Assembly (NCBI RefSeq): GCF_900108175.1
Contig: NZ_FNVO01000006.1
Span: forward strand, 62,001-126,000
Length of the DNA: 64,000 bases
Reading direction: 5' to 3'
From: Thermomonospora echinospora
GTDB lineage: Bacteria; Actinomycetota; Actinomycetes; Streptosporangiales; Streptosporangiaceae
Positions within the stretch are counted from its first letter, which is position 1. Every line of letters starts with the position of its first letter. The notes beneath the pieces are model-generated. The model saw only the letters and a program-made list of their open reading frames with translations. It was not told the origin of the DNA and did no database searches. This document shows, in pieces, positions 48,609 to 58,830 of the stretch. The position numbers and the translations under genes are program-made.

Positions 48609-51600
48609 TCAGCGCCAGCCCTGGAGTCCTGCGCCATAGGGATACAGGGGGTCGCCGTAGGTGGTGGGGACGGAGCGGCCCGCGTTGATGTGGGAGCGGA
48701 TCTCGCTGCGCTGGGCGGGGGTGGCGCCCAGGTCGTAGGGGATGGTCCAGTCCTCGACGGTGTCGGCGGGGGTGTCCGTGCCGCCCGGTTTGAGGATCTG
48801 GTCGAGAGAGCGGGGCATCTGCCAGGGCAGCCTTCCGCTGGGGGCGTAGTCGCCGAACAGCAGGGCGGCGGTGGCCGGCCCCACCTCCTCACCGCCCCGG
48901 TAGGTCAGCACGACGGCGTCGGCCAGGTCGTGCCACTCGGTGATGACGGTGGGCCGGGGCAGGGTCATCACGACGACGACCGGGACACCCTGGTCGTGGA
49001 ACCGGCGGATGAGCGCGAGTTGGTCGGGCGGTAGCTGGGGTTTCTCCTTCACCCAGGCGGTGGCGTGCGTGTAGGTGGGCTCCCCGACGGCCACGATGGC
49101 CAGTTCGGGATCCGGCGCGGTGTCCTGGTGGACGGTGACGCCGGCGGTCGCGGCCCGGGCCCTGATCGCCTCCAGCAGGGTCCTGGAGCCGTGTTCGGCA
49201 TGGAAGTAGCTGGTCCAGATGCAGCAGGCGGTGCCGTCGGTGGCGGTGGGCCCGGCGACCACGATGTCGTCTCCGGCCCCGAGCCTGACGGGCAGGACGC
49301 CGTCGTTCTTGAGCAGAGTGTTGGCCTCCCGCGCGGCCTGGTGGGCCAGGGCGACGTAGGACGGCTGGTGGAACCGGTAGGGCCCGTTCACCGGATCCCC
49401 GTACGGGCGCTCGAAGACCCCGAGCCGGAACTTCAGCCGCAGGATCCGGGTCACCGCGTCGTCGATGCGGGCGAGCGGAACACCGGACAGGAACTGGGAC
49501 ATGGTGAAGCCCGGGGCTCCGGGGTCGGCGCCGCCCATCACGTCCGAGCCTGCGTTGGCGGCCTTCACCCACACTCCGGAGGGCAGCCAGTCCGTGGTGA
49601 TCAGGCCCGTGTAGCCCAGGTCGTTGCGGAGGTGGTCGAGGATGGGCTTGCTGTCTCCGGCGCCCGACCCGCCCGGATCGAGAAACCTGGCGCCGGCGTA
49701 GCCGGGCATGATGTTGACGGTGCCCGCCTCGATCGCCGCCCGGAACGGGATCATGTGGTACTTGATCGTCACCTCGTCGTAGACGATCTCGGCCTCTCCC
49801 CCGGCGCCCTCGCCGGGCCAGTGCTTGACCGTGGCCAGGACCGAGTCCGGGTTCAGCTCCGGCCCGCCCTGCAGCCCGGTCACCAGCGCCCGGACCTGGG
49901 CCGCGGCGACCTCGGCGTCCTCGCCGTTGCCCTCCTGGACGCGTGGGTAGATCACCTTGGTGCCGACCTCGGCGAGCGGACCGAGCACCCCGCGGGTGCC
50001 GACCTCCAGTTGCTCGCGCCGCTGCATATCGCCCAGTTTGTAATCGAGCGGGTAGTTCTTAGCGGCGGCCAGCGCGCTCTGCAGCGGATACGTGGTCTGG
50101 TATCCGGCGATGGTGTCGCCCGCGGAGACCGGCGGGATGCCCAGGCGGGTCCCGGCCGCGTCGAGCAGGACGTCGTGCAGGTCACCGGGCTGTGCTGGCC
50201 CGAAGTGCCATCCCGACCGCGGGTACTGCTGGGCGTTGTAGAACATCTGGTACGCCTTCTCCTCCGGCGTCATCCGGCCGAGCAGGTCGCTCACCCGGGT
50301 CTCCACCGGCCGTCGCCAGTCCTCGTACGGCTCGATCGTCCCGTTCCGGTTGAGGTCGCGGGCGCCGCCGACGATCGGGACGCCGTCGTCGACCTGCTCG
50401 ATCTCGGGGAGGTAGACGCTGAAGGTGCGGATCGCCGAGGCGGTCCTGCCACCGGCCCCGTCCACCGCGACCACGAACCACCGGTACGTCCAGCGGTCGG
50501 AGATGTCCCAGGTCGGGGTGTAGCCGGTGGCGGTCGTCTCGGCGACCTTGGTGTAAAGGTCCAGCAGGGTGCCCGACGCGGTGAAGTCGTAGTCGGCCCG
50601 GCTGACGTTGATCCACACCTCGTAGCGGGCGGTCCCCGGCACGGCCGCCCAGGACAGCGCGGGCCGCCGCGTGTCGGTGATCATCGCCTGGTCGGCCGGG
50701 GCGGACAGCGCGAACCGTCCGGTGGCCGCCGGTGCCCTGGTGGGCCTGGACAGCAGCGGCGGGGTGTCGGACGTGGTGTCGACGGTGCCGTAGACCTGGA
50801 ACTCCCACAGCGAGTACCCGTACCCGGTCGCCCGGGCCGTTCCGGTGAACCGCACGTAGCGGCCCCTGCCCGAGACCGCGAGGTTCTCGATGCCGCCCTT
50901 GCCGGTGGTGGTGCTGTGGAGGGTCGTCCAGGTGGAGCCGTTGTCGGACACCTCGACGCGGTAGCCGGTGGCGTAGGCCGCCTCCCAGTTGAGGGTCAGG
51001 CCGGTGATCGTGGCGGCGCCGCCGAGGTCGATCCTCAGCCACTGGTCGTCGCCTGGAAGGCTGGCCCAGCGGGTGGTGGTCCGCCCGTCCAAGGCCGCGG
51101 CGGGCGCGTTGCCGCCTTCCCAGGACGAGGCCGAGACCTTCTTGAACGCGGAGATCGGCGTCCCCGCCGGGGCGGTGTCGCCGGTGTGGACGGCGAACTC
51201 CCACAGCGAGTACCCGTACCCGGTGCCTCGGACGGTGCCGTACATACGGATATAACGGCCGGTGCCGGTGACATCGAGGGTCTGGGTGCCGCCGGCCGCG
51301 GTACTGGTCGTGTAGATGGGCGTCCAGGCCGACCCGTCGTTGGAGACCTGGATCTGGAACGCCCTGGCATAGGCGGCCTCCCAGCGAAGCACGACCCGAC
51401 AGATCGACCTGGTCGCGCCGAGGTCGGCCTGGATCCACTGCGGGTCGCTGGAGGCGCTGGACCAGCGGGTGCCGGTGTCACCGTCGAAGGCGGCGGAGGC
51501 AGGGGCTCCCGCGTTCTCGACGGACGAGGCGCTGGACGGCCTGTTCAGGGCGGCGTTCGCGGTGCCGCAGGTGGAGCCGCTGGTCTCGCCGTAGACCTGG

Positions 51601-52058
51601 AACTCCCACAGTGAGTAGCCGTAGCCGGTGCCCCGAGCGGTGCCGTACATGCGGAGGTAGCGGCCGGTGCCGGTGACGTTCAGTTCCTGGGTGCCGCCGC
51701 TGCCGGTCGTGGTGGAGTAGATGTCGGTCCAGGCTGAGGCGTCGGCCGAAACCTGGAGCTTGAACGCCTTGCCGTAGGCGCCCTCCCAGCGGAGCACCAC
51801 ACGGCTGATCGTGGCCGTACCGCCGAGATCGACCTGTAGCCACTGCGGGTCGGAGAAAGCGCTGGACCAGCGGGTGGCGGTGTCCCCGTCAACGGCGGCC
51901 GAGGCGGGGTAGGCGCCGTCCTCGGCGGAGGAGGCCGTGGCGGGCTTGCCCTGCGACAGCAGTACGGGGGCTGCGTAGGCGAAGCGAGCCGGGGCGAGGG
52001 CAGTGGCGATGAGTACGAGCGCCACGGCGAGCGCCGTGGCTGATCTACGGGGATCCAT
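48609..52058 (-). CDS. Secreted GH3 enzyme with three discoidin (F5/8C) domains, 1149 aa
   Basis: Extracellular glycosidase, probably beta-glucosidase/exo-glucanase. Residues 1-29 are a signal peptide (ending AYA). Three F5/8C carbohydrate-binding domains follow at about 30-160, 165-295 and 300-435, each ending in [10 protein letters not shown] linker/beta domain (about 445-560) precedes the GH3 core (about 580-1149), with KHWPGEGAGGEAE and the probable nucleophile Asp in LITTDWLPSG. ATG 52058 with GGAGT upstream. Last gene of the operon; in GH3 beta-glucosidases the D-W motif usually reads SDW, so TTDW is a mild deviation. Substrate inferred from neighbours: beta-1,3-glucan fragments. Confidence 0.9.
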   Translation of the reverse strand: MDPRRSATALAVALVLIATALAPARFAYAAPVLLSQGKPATASSAEDGAYPASAAVDGDTATRWSSAFSDPQWLQVDLGGTATISRVVLRWEGAYGKAFKLQVSADASAWTDIYSTTTGSGGTQELNVTGTGRYLRMYGTARGTGYGYSLWEFQVYGETSGSTCGTANAALNRPSSASSVENAGAPASAAFDGDTGTRWSSASSDPQWIQADLGATRSICRVVLRWEAAYARAFQIQVSNDGSAWTPIYTTSTAAGGTQTLDVTGTGRYIRMYGTVRGTGYGYSLWEFAVHTGDTAPAGTPISAFKKVSASSWEGGNAPAAALDGRTTTRWASLPGDDQWLRIDLGGAATITGLTLNWEAAYATGYRVEVSDNGSTWTTLHSTTTGKGGIENLAVSGRGRYVRFTGTARATGYGYSLWEFQVYGTVDTTSDTPPLLSRPTRAPAATGRFALSAPADQAMITDTRRPALSWAAVPGTARYEVWINVSRADYDFTASGTLLDLYTKVAETTATGYTPTWDISDRWTYRWFVVAVDGAGGRTASAIRTFSVYLPEIEQVDDGVPIVGGARDLNRNGTIEPYEDWRRPVETRVSDLLGRMTPEEKAYQMFYNAQQYPRSGWHFGPAQPGDLHDVLLDAAGTRLGIPPVSAGDTIAGYQTTYPLQSALAAAKNYPLDYKLGDMQRREQLEVGTRGVLGPLAEVGTKVIYPRVQEGNGEDAEVAAAQVRALVTGLQGGPELNPDSVLATVKHWPGEGAGGEAEIVYDEVTIKYHMIPFRAAIEAGTVNIMPGYAGARFLDPGGSGAGDSKPILDHLRNDLGYTGLITTDWLPSGVWVKAANAGSDVMGGADPGAPGFTMSQFLSGVPLARIDDAVTRILRLKFRLGVFERPYGDPVNGPYRFHQPSYVALAHQAAREANTLLKNDGVLPVRLGAGDDIVVAGPTATDGTACCIWTSYFHAEHGSRTLLEAIRARAATAGVTVHQDTAPDPELAIVAVGEPTYTHATAWVKEKPQLPPDQLALIRRFHDQGVPVVVVMTLPRPTVITEWHDLADAVVLTYRGGEEVGPATAALLFGDYAPSGRLPWQMPRSLDQILKPGGTDTPADTVEDWTIPYDLGATPAQRSEIRSHINAGRSVPTTYGDPLYPYGAGLQGWR

Positions 52059-52070
52059 CGGAGACTCCGG

Positions 52071-53387
52071 CTACCAGCCGACCGCGACCAGCAGGTACTG
52101 CGGGTTGCCATGGGAGATGAACGACGACTGGTCGGCGTAGTCGTCGTACGGGAAGCCGTACGCCAGCTTGTTGATCGCGTGGTCGTGCCAGAACCTGGCG
52201 TAGTAGTTCGCCGGTGCCGCCCGGTAGAACTGGGACGGGTCCGACCACTGGGACTCGGGCAGCCCCGCAACGTGCCGGTTGAGCGCCGCGCACATCCCGG
52301 GCCGCTCGGCCAGCGGGCCCGCGCAGCCGGTGACCTCCGCCGTGGTGGCCGAGACTCCGGCCGACGCCGCGTAGGCCGTGAAGTAGTTCGCGTAGGCGCC
52401 GCCCGGCCGGAACGCGCTGGAGTTGCCGGGTGAGGGGATCCGGTACGGCGCCTCCACCTGGGCGAGGTGGTCGAACTCGGCCGGCACCTCGTCGATGAAC
52501 CGCTGGAAGGTGGCCGCGCGGGACTCCTGGAAGATGTTCTGCTCCTCGCCCACGGCCACGTCATAGCCGTCGTGGGCGTGCAGCCTCATGGCGAGCTTGA
52601 GGCCGAACCCGTCGACCCTGGTGGTGTTGCCGTTGAACACCCCGGGCCCGACCGTGAACTCGATGAAGTCGTTGTACCTGCTGGTCGGCGAGCCGAGATG
52701 GAAGTACATCCGCCCGGCGGTGTTGGCCGGCATGTCGAAGTACGGCTGCTCGGCGATGGAGTGGACCTGGCCGTTGTAGCTCCAGAAGACCTGGTCGTCG
52801 GAGTACTGGCCGTTCGTGCGGTTGAGGACCTTGACCATGAGCACGTTCCGGGCGGGCGGGATCGTGGAGGTGTCGCCCCAGAACGGGTCGGAGGAGCCCT
52901 CGGTGGTGTGGACGGCGAACTCCCATAGCGAGTGGCCGTAGCCAGTGCCACGGGCGGTGCCGTACATGCGGAGGTAGCGGCCGGTGCCGGTGACGTCGAG
53001 GGTCTGGGTGCCGCCGGTGGCGGTACTGGTCGTGTAGATGGAGGTCCAGGCCGACCCGTCGTCGGAGACCTGGATCTGGAACGCCCTGGAGTAGGCGGCC
53101 TCCCAGCGGAGCACGACCCGGCAGATCGACTTGGCCGCGCCGAGGTCGACCCGCAGCCATTGCGGGTCGGAGAAGGCGCTGGACCAGCGGGTGCCGGTGT
53201 TGCCGTCGACGGCGGCCGAGGCGGGGAAGGCGCCGCTCTCCACCGAGGAGGCGGTCGCCGGGCGGTTCAGGGCGGCGTTCGCGGTGCCGCAGGCGGCGGC
53301 CTCCGCCGGTCGGGGCGCACCGGCCATGGCGCCGGCGGCCAGCAGTGTGAAGGCGCTCAGCGCCGCGGCGAGGTTTCGGGTTTTCAT
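52071..53387 (-). CDS. Secreted beta-1,3-glucanase-like protein (GH64-like) with discoidin domain, 438 aa
   Basis: Signal peptide (1-30, ending PAEAAA), one F5/8C domain (about 32-160), then a GH64/thaumatin-like catalytic domain (about 180-438): VKVLNRTNGQYSDDQVFWSY, AGRMYFHLGS, FIEFTVGPGVFNGNTTRVDG and LKLAMRLHAHDG (each in part) resemble beta-1,3-glucanases of family GH64, which release laminaripentaose. Start ATG 53387 with GGAGG upstream. It sits 12 bases before the GH3 gene, so the products would be handed to GH3. Confidence 0.78.
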   Translation of the reverse strand: MKTRNLAAALSAFTLLAAGAMAGAPRPAEAAACGTANAALNRPATASSVESGAFPASAAVDGNTGTRWSSAFSDPQWLRVDLGAAKSICRVVLRWEAAYSRAFQIQVSDDGSAWTSIYTTSTATGGTQTLDVTGTGRYLRMYGTARGTGYGHSLWEFAVHTTEGSSDPFWGDTSTIPPARNVLMVKVLNRTNGQYSDDQVFWSYNGQVHSIAEQPYFDMPANTAGRMYFHLGSPTSRYNDFIEFTVGPGVFNGNTTRVDGFGLKLAMRLHAHDGYDVAVGEEQNIFQESRAATFQRFIDEVPAEFDHLAQVEAPYRIPSPGNSSAFRPGGAYANYFTAYAASAGVSATTAEVTGCAGPLAERPGMCAALNRHVAGLPESQWSDPSQFYRAAPANYYARFWHDHAINKLAYGFPYDDYADQSSFISHGNPQYLLVAVGW

Positions 53388-53409
53388 GAGCGTTTCCTCC
53401 GGGGGCGGG

Positions 53410-53439
53410 GGGACCCCGGCCGGACCGGGCCGGGGTCCC
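53410..53439 (-). terminator. Intra-operon hairpin between beta-helix and GH64-like genes
   Basis: Perfect 12-bp GC stem (GGGACCCCGGCC and complement) with a 6-base loop in the 82-bp gap. It may act as an attenuator or mRNA-stabilising element that lowers or separates expression of the two distal genes. Confidence 0.65.
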
Positions 53440-53469
53440 GGAGGCGTGCGATCAGGGGTGTCAGGGGTG

Positions 53470-55632
53470 TCAGGGGAAGGAGACGACCACGGACGGGACC
53501 GTCGAGGTGCCCGACGTCGGCGCGCCGGTGTCGTTGATCACGTGGTTGTACTGGCCGTTGCCGCCCAGCGAGACCACCAGCAGGTGGTGGAACCGGACGC
53601 CGGGCTTGACCGGGGCCTGGAACCCGTGGTGCTGCCGGATCGTGGGGTCGATGTTGTAGTAGCAGTAGGAGCCCATGCCCCAGCCCTCGTGGGTGTTCAC
53701 CGAGTCGGCGACCCGGTAGGCGGCGAAGCCCTGGGTGGAGCCGTTCTGGATCGCGGCCTGGTTGGGCGCGTCGTAGGCCTTCTCGTTCTGGAAGAAGATG
53801 GTCCGGCCGCGTTCGCCGGACCACTGGACGTCGTACTTGTTGAAGTGCTCGACGAACAGGCCGGTGGCCAGCACGTCGTCACCGTTGACGACCAGGCCGT
53901 AGTCGGCGCGGTTGGTCTCCCAGCCGACGCCCTCGCCGTGGTCGGCCCGCCAGATCCAGGTGTGGTCGATGATCACGTCGTCGCTGTTGACGACCATGCT
54001 GGTGGTGGCCTTGCCGGGACCGGCGCCGCCGATCCGGATGAACACGTCCTGCACCGTGGTCGGGTCGGCGGCGTGGTCGGCGGCCGCGCCGGACGGGCCG
54101 ACCTCCACCAGCGTGGCCGAGTTGGCGGGTCCGGCGTCCACCAGGAAGCCGGCCAGCCGTACCCCGTCCACGTCGGCCACCTTCACCGCGGTGACGCCGT
54201 TGTCGGGGATGACCGTCGCCAGGCCCAGGCCCAACACGACCGTCCCCGGCCGGTTGACCGCGATCGGCTGGTCCACGTGGTAGATGCCGGGTGTCAGGAG
54301 CAGGTGGAGGCCCTGTGCCAGGGCCGCGTTGATGCGTGCGGCGCTGTCACCGGGCTTGGCCACGTAGAACTGGCTCAGCGGGAGGGACGTGCCCGGGGTC
54401 GGGCCGTTCGCCCAGCTGGTGCCCCGGGCGTTGGCGCGCTTGGCCGGCAGGAACACCCGGTAGGTGTCGCCGTCCAGGTAGATGTACGGCTTCTCGCGGC
54501 TGATCGGGGTGGTGGTCAGGTCCGTGTAGGGCGGGTTGGGGAAGGTGTCGCCGGGCGAGCCCTGGACGCCGGAGAACACCATGTTCCACACGCCGTTGAG
54601 CCAGCCGCCGACGGAGCTGTCGCGGGTGTACCACTGCTGCTGCGAGTACGGCCCCACGGTCCCGTCGATCTTGCTGTCGGCGATGTAGCCGCCGCTGGCC
54701 CAGCCATAGCCGTCGGGCGCCAGGTTGAGCCCGCCGCGGACGTGCATGCGACGGAACGGCGCGGCCTGGGAGACGGCCCAGCGGTTGGTGCCGTTGACGG
54801 GCACCACCGCCAGGTTCTCGGCCGAGCGCCAGAAGTTCTGGGTGGCGTTGCCATTGAACCAGCCGGCGTCCACGGTGATGTCGCCGTTGATGGTGACGTC
54901 GTCGGGGTTGCGGCCGAGGCCGTGGACGGAGGTGTAGAAGCCGAGTTGCGCGTTCAGGCCGCTGTAGGTCCCGGGCTTGAAGAAGACGGCGTGCCGTCCG
55001 GTGCCGAACTGCGCGGACTCCTGCTGCCGGAAGATCTGGTCGAGCCGGGACTGGATGGTCGAGGACGGCATCGAGGGGTCGAAGACGTGCACGTTGGGGC
55101 CGAGGTCGCCGCCGCCCACCGGCGGCGGCTCACTGCCGCCCTCCACATGGACGGCGAACTCCCACAGCGAGTAGCCCCAGCCGGTGGCGCGGGCGGTGCC
55201 GTACATGCGGACGTACCGTCCCGAGCCGGTCACGTTGTAGCCGGCGGTGCCGCCGGTCCCGCCGGTCACGGTCGTCAGGTCGGTCCAGGACGTGCCGTTG
55301 GAGGAGGTCTGGATCCGAAAGTCCCTGCCGTAGGCGGTCTCCCAGCTCAGGTCCACCCGGCAGATGCTCTGGACGGAGCCGAGGTCGACCTGGATCCACT
55401 GGGGGTCGGAGAAGGCGCTGGACCAGCGGGTGCCGGGGTTCCCGTCGAAGGCGGCGGAGGCCGGGGTTCCGGCGTTCTCGGTGGAGGAGGCGGTGGACGG
55501 CTTGTTCAGGGCGGCGTTGCCGGTGCCGCACGCGGCGGCCTGCGCGGAGGGAGCGGCGTGCGCGGGCGGGGCGGGGACGACGAGCAGAGCTGCCAGGACC
55601 GCCGCGGCGGTCCAGGCGGGTCTGTGTCTCAT
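53470..55632 (-). CDS. Secreted right-handed beta-helix enzyme with discoidin domain, 720 aa
   Basis: Signal peptide (1-26), F5/8C domain (about 35-165, ending [12 protein letters not shown]), short linker, then a catalytic-size beta-helix domain (about 180-720): [36 protein letters not shown], and later [19 protein letters not shown]. The repeats of strands and Asp/Asn ladders are those of pectate-lyase-like folds and GH55-like glucanases. Relatives in actinomycetes are often mislabelled adenylyl cyclase. Start ATG 55632 overlaps the GH1 stop. By context, beta-1,3-glucan is the probable substrate, but this is inference. Confidence 0.8.
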   Translation of the reverse strand: MRHRPAWTAAAVLAALLVVPAPPAHAAPSAQAAACGTGNAALNKPSTASSTENAGTPASAAFDGNPGTRWSSAFSDPQWIQVDLGSVQSICRVDLSWETAYGRDFRIQTSSNGTSWTDLTTVTGGTGGTAGYNVTGSGRYVRMYGTARATGWGYSLWEFAVHVEGGSEPPPVGGGDLGPNVHVFDPSMPSSTIQSRLDQIFRQQESAQFGTGRHAVFFKPGTYSGLNAQLGFYTSVHGLGRNPDDVTINGDITVDAGWFNGNATQNFWRSAENLAVVPVNGTNRWAVSQAAPFRRMHVRGGLNLAPDGYGWASGGYIADSKIDGTVGPYSQQQWYTRDSSVGGWLNGVWNMVFSGVQGSPGDTFPNPPYTDLTTTPISREKPYIYLDGDTYRVFLPAKRANARGTSWANGPTPGTSLPLSQFYVAKPGDSAARINAALAQGLHLLLTPGIYHVDQPIAVNRPGTVVLGLGLATVIPDNGVTAVKVADVDGVRLAGFLVDAGPANSATLVEVGPSGAAADHAADPTTVQDVFIRIGGAGPGKATTSMVVNSDDVIIDHTWIWRADHGEGVGWETNRADYGLVVNGDDVLATGLFVEHFNKYDVQWSGERGRTIFFQNEKAYDAPNQAAIQNGSTQGFAAYRVADSVNTHEGWGMGSYCYYNIDPTIRQHHGFQAPVKPGVRFHHLLVVSLGGNGQYNHVINDTGAPTSGTSTVPSVVVSFP

Positions 55633-57032
55633 GGGGCTCCTCCTGGGGTGTGGTGGGCGCGGATGATCTCGGCGTAGCGGTGGCCGCTGGCCTTGACGGT
55701 GCGGTCCTGGGTGGCGCGGTCGACGTGCACCAGCCCGAACCTCTTGTCGAGGCCGTCGGCCCATTCGAAGTTGTCCAGCAGCGACCAGGCGAAGTAGCCC
55801 TTGACCGGCGCACCGGCCGCGGCGGCGCGGGCGACGGCGGCCAGGTGGTCCTCCAGGTAGGCGATCCGGTCCTGGTCGTCGATCGAGCCGTCGGCGCCGA
55901 CCTTGTCGTCCCAAGCCGAGCCGCTCTCGGTGACGTAGATCCGGGTGGCGGCGTACTCGCCGCCCAGCCGCAGCAGCAGATCGGCGAGCCCGTCGGCGTG
56001 GACCTCCCAGCCCATCGCGGTGGTCTGCGCGCCGGGCACCGGGACCTGCCGGGCGTACGGGGCGGGCCCGTCCGGGTCGTCGGCGATGACCTGCCGGAAG
56101 TAGTAGTTGAGCCCGGTGTACTCGACGGGGGCGGCGATCGTCTCCAGGTCGCTCTCCCGGACGGGCGGTTCGACCCCGTAGACCTCGATCATGTCGGCGG
56201 GGTAGCCCCGCCCGTGGGTCGGGTCCAGCCACCACCGGTTGATGTGGCCGTCCGCCCGGGTCGCGGCCTGTACGTCTTCGGCCCGGTCCGACGCCGCCAC
56301 GATGGGGCTGAGGTTGTTGACCAGGCCGATCGACGGCGGTGACGCGGCGTGCGCCCGGACCGCCGCGGCGCCCAGGCCGTGGGCCAGCAGCAGGTGGTGC
56401 GAGGCGTGCACGGCCTGGTGCAGGTCGCGCAGGCCCGGCGCGAAACGCCCCTCCAGGTGCCCGATCCAGGCCGTGCACAGCGGCTCGTTGATCGTCGTCC
56501 AGTCGGTGACCCGGTCGCCGAGCCGGGCGGCGACGACGGCCGCGTAGTCGGCGAAGTGCCCGGCGGTGTCGCGGGACGGCCAGCCGCCCTGCTCCTGCAG
56601 CGCCGACGGCAGGTCCCAGTGGTAGAGGGTGACGAACGGCCGGATGCCCGCCTCCAGCAGCGCGTCCACCAGCCGGTCGTAGAAGTCCAGGCCGGGTCCG
56701 TTGACCTGGCCGGCGCCGCGCGGGACGACGCGGGGCCAGGCGACGGAGAACCGGTAGGCGTCCAGGCCCAGCCGCCGCATCAGCGCGATGTCCTCCCGCC
56801 AGCGGTGGTAGTGGTCGCAGGTGACGTCGCCGGTGTCGCCGCCCGCGACGGCGCCCGGCACCTTGCAGAAGTCGTCCCAGATGGACGGCAGCCGGCCGTC
56901 GGCGGTGACCGCGCCCTCGATCTGGTAGGCGGACGTTGCGGCACCGAAGAGGAAGTCGGCGGGAAGGTTCACGGCGGTCTTCTCCCAGGGAACGACCCGG
57001 CGGCCGGGGGGTTGGCGGTTTGGCGGGGTCAC
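55629..57032 (-). CDS. GH1 beta-glucosidase, 467 aa
   Basis: Cytoplasmic beta-glucosidase that would split imported oligoglucosides. GH1 marks: [15 protein letters not shown] at the N-terminus, acid/base Glu in [13 protein letters not shown], nucleophile Glu in YVTESG (usually TENG; here S replaces N), and [14 protein letters not shown]. Length normal. Start GTG 57032 overlaps the permease stop (GTGA), and the stop overlaps the beta-helix gene start, so translation is coupled throughout. Confidence 0.93.
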   Translation of the reverse strand: MTPPNRQPPGRRVVPWEKTAVNLPADFLFGAATSAYQIEGAVTADGRLPSIWDDFCKVPGAVAGGDTGDVTCDHYHRWREDIALMRRLGLDAYRFSVAWPRVVPRGAGQVNGPGLDFYDRLVDALLEAGIRPFVTLYHWDLPSALQEQGGWPSRDTAGHFADYAAVVAARLGDRVTDWTTINEPLCTAWIGHLEGRFAPGLRDLHQAVHASHHLLLAHGLGAAAVRAHAASPPSIGLVNNLSPIVAASDRAEDVQAATRADGHINRWWLDPTHGRGYPADMIEVYGVEPPVRESDLETIAAPVEYTGLNYYFRQVIADDPDGPAPYARQVPVPGAQTTAMGWEVHADGLADLLLRLGGEYAATRIYVTESGSAWDDKVGADGSIDDQDRIAYLEDHLAAVARAAAAGAPVKGYFAWSLLDNFEWADGLDKRFGLVHVDRATQDRTVKASGHRYAEIIRAHHTPGGAP

Positions 57033-57868
57033 TTGACGGCGCCGGCGGTCAGGCCGGCGACCAGGAAACGTTGCAGGAGCAGGAAGCCGGCGACGACCGG
57101 CACCGAGACGATGAGCGAGGCGGCCATGACCTGGTTCCAGTAGACCTGGACCTCGGTGGAGTACTCCTGCAGGCCGACCGCGAGGGTCCGGGTGCCGGAG
57201 TCGGTCATCACCGAGGCGAACAGCACCTCGCCCCAGGCGGTCATGAACGCGTAGATGGCCACCGCGACGATGCCGGGCCTGGCGGCGGGCACCACGACCC
57301 GCAGCAGCGCGCCGAGCGGCCCATTGCCGTCGACCAGCGCGGCCTCGTCGAGTTCGCGGGGGATCGAGTCCAGGTAGCCGGCGAGCATCCAGATGGCGAA
57401 CGGCAGCGAGAAGGTCAGGTAGGTCAGCACCAGCCCGAGCCGCGAGCCGTACAGCGCGACCCCGGTGGCGTTGCCCAGGTTGACGAAGATCAGGAACAGC
57501 GGGAGCAGGAACAAGATCCCGGGGAACATCTGGGTCGACAGCACGGTCACCGCGAACACCCGCCGGCCCGGGAAGCGGAACCGGCTGATCGCGTACGCCG
57601 CGAAGATCGCGATCGTCACCGACAGCGCGGTGGCGGCCCCTGACACGATCAGGCTGTTGAGGAAGTAGCGGCCGAGCGGGATCGTGGTCCAGATGTCGGC
57701 GAACGGCCGCAGCGTGACGGTGGTGGGGATCCAGTGCCAGTCGCCCTGCACGTCGCCCAGCGGCTTGAGGGCCGAGGTCACCATGGCGTACAGCGGCAGC
57801 GCGGTGAACAGCATCAGGAAGCCCAGCACCAGACGGCGGGCCCAGCCCACCCAGCGCGGCTCACGCAT
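57029..57868 (-). CDS. Carbohydrate ABC transporter permease, MalG-type, 279 aa
   Basis: Six membrane segments and the ABC-permease EAA loop ([20 protein letters not shown], in part, followed by PAARPG). The N-terminus lacks a large insert, as in MalG-like proteins. Overlaps its partner by 8 bases. With the MalF-type permease it forms the channel. No ATPase is encoded here; in actinomycetes a shared MsiK-type ATPase elsewhere usually serves. Confidence 0.93.
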   Translation of the reverse strand: MREPRWVGWARRLVLGFLMLFTALPLYAMVTSALKPLGDVQGDWHWIPTTVTLRPFADIWTTIPLGRYFLNSLIVSGAATALSVTIAIFAAYAISRFRFPGRRVFAVTVLSTQMFPGILFLLPLFLIFVNLGNATGVALYGSRLGLVLTYLTFSLPFAIWMLAGYLDSIPRELDEAALVDGNGPLGALLRVVVPAARPGIVAVAIYAFMTAWGEVLFASVMTDSGTRTLAVGLQEYSTEVQVYWNQVMAASLIVSVPVVAGFLLLQRFLVAGLTAGAVK

Positions 57869-58826
57869 GCGCGTGCCTCCTCCGCGACGTCACGGCCAGA
57901 TACCCGGCCGTGACCAGCAGCAGGAACAGCAGCAACAGCACCGACATCGCCGAGCCGAGGCCGAAGTTCCAGGTCACGAACGAGCTCTGGTAGATGTGGA
58001 TGGAGATCAACGACGCCTCGCGCGGCGCGGACTCCCCGAACAGCACGTACGGGGTGTTGAAGTCGTTGAACGTCCACAGGAACAGCACCAGCAGCAGCAC
58101 CTGGTTGACCGGGCGCAGCAGCGGCTGGGTCACCTCCCGGAACTGGCGCCACCAGCCGGCGCCGTCCAGCGCCGCGGCCTCGTACAGGTCCCGCGGGACG
58201 TTCTGCAGCCCGGCCATGATGATCAGGAAGGCGAACGGCCAGGTCCGCCACACCGACACCACCACCAGCGACCAGAAGCTGTTGCCGCCGATCAGCCAGA
58301 ACGGCGCGTCCGGCCCGTCCCGGCCGAGCAGGGCGTTGACCATGCCGGTGTCGCGCTGCAGCATGAACGCCCAGGTGATCACCGCCGCGTACATCGGCAG
58401 CGCGTACGGCACCAGGAAGAAGGCGCGCAGCAGGCCGCGGCCGCGGAAGTGCCGCTGCATCAGCACGGCGGCGGCGGTGCCGAACAGCCAGGCCGTCCCG
58501 ACGGAGGCGGCCGTGAAGGCGATCGTGACCCAGAACGAGTGGAGCAGGCTGCGGCCGACCGCGGAGTCGAAGTCCAGCACCACCCGGTAGTTGTCCAGAC
58601 CGGCATGCGGGGCGGCCGACCAGTTGCGGATGTAGAACTGGGTGAGCTTGCGGAAGCTCATCACCAGCCCGACCAGCATCGGCACCAGGTGGACGAGCAG
58701 TTCCAGCAACACCGCGGGCAGCAGCAGCAGGTAGGGCAGCGCGATCCGGCGGCCCCGGCCGCGCGGGGGGCGGCCCCCGGCCGCCGCCGTCCGGGCGGCC
58801 GGGGTCTGGTCGAGCAGCGCGGTCAT
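57861..58826 (-). CDS. Carbohydrate ABC transporter permease, MalF-type, 321 aa
   Basis: Six membrane segments after a basic, Pro/Arg-rich N-terminus (PPRGRGRRIALPYLLLLPAV). EAA loop: DLYEAAALDGAGWWRQFREV then TQPLLRP. Stop overlaps the MalG-type gene by 8 bases. Start ATG 58826, 4 bases from the binding-protein stop, so all three are co-translated. Confidence 0.93.
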   Translation of the reverse strand: MTALLDQTPAARTAAAGGRPPRGRGRRIALPYLLLLPAVLLELLVHLVPMLVGLVMSFRKLTQFYIRNWSAAPHAGLDNYRVVLDFDSAVGRSLLHSFWVTIAFTAASVGTAWLFGTAAAVLMQRHFRGRGLLRAFFLVPYALPMYAAVITWAFMLQRDTGMVNALLGRDGPDAPFWLIGGNSFWSLVVVSVWRTWPFAFLIIMAGLQNVPRDLYEAAALDGAGWWRQFREVTQPLLRPVNQVLLLVLFLWTFNDFNTPYVLFGESAPREASLISIHIYQSSFVTWNFGLGSAMSVLLLLFLLLVTAGYLAVTSRRRHAHA

Positions 58827-58830
58827 CGGG

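Noticed and set aside
49065-51614. 849-codon plus-strand frame opposite GH3
   Set aside because: Antisense to discoidin and GH3 domains; repeated pattern simply mirrors the domain repeats.
53470-55632. Adenylyl cyclase label often given to such proteins
   Set aside because: No cyclase motif; the sequence shows a secreted beta-helix with discoidin domain.
53131-55677. 848-codon plus-strand frame opposite the beta-helix gene
   Set aside because: Antisense shadow with low-complexity Val/Gly/Asp content.
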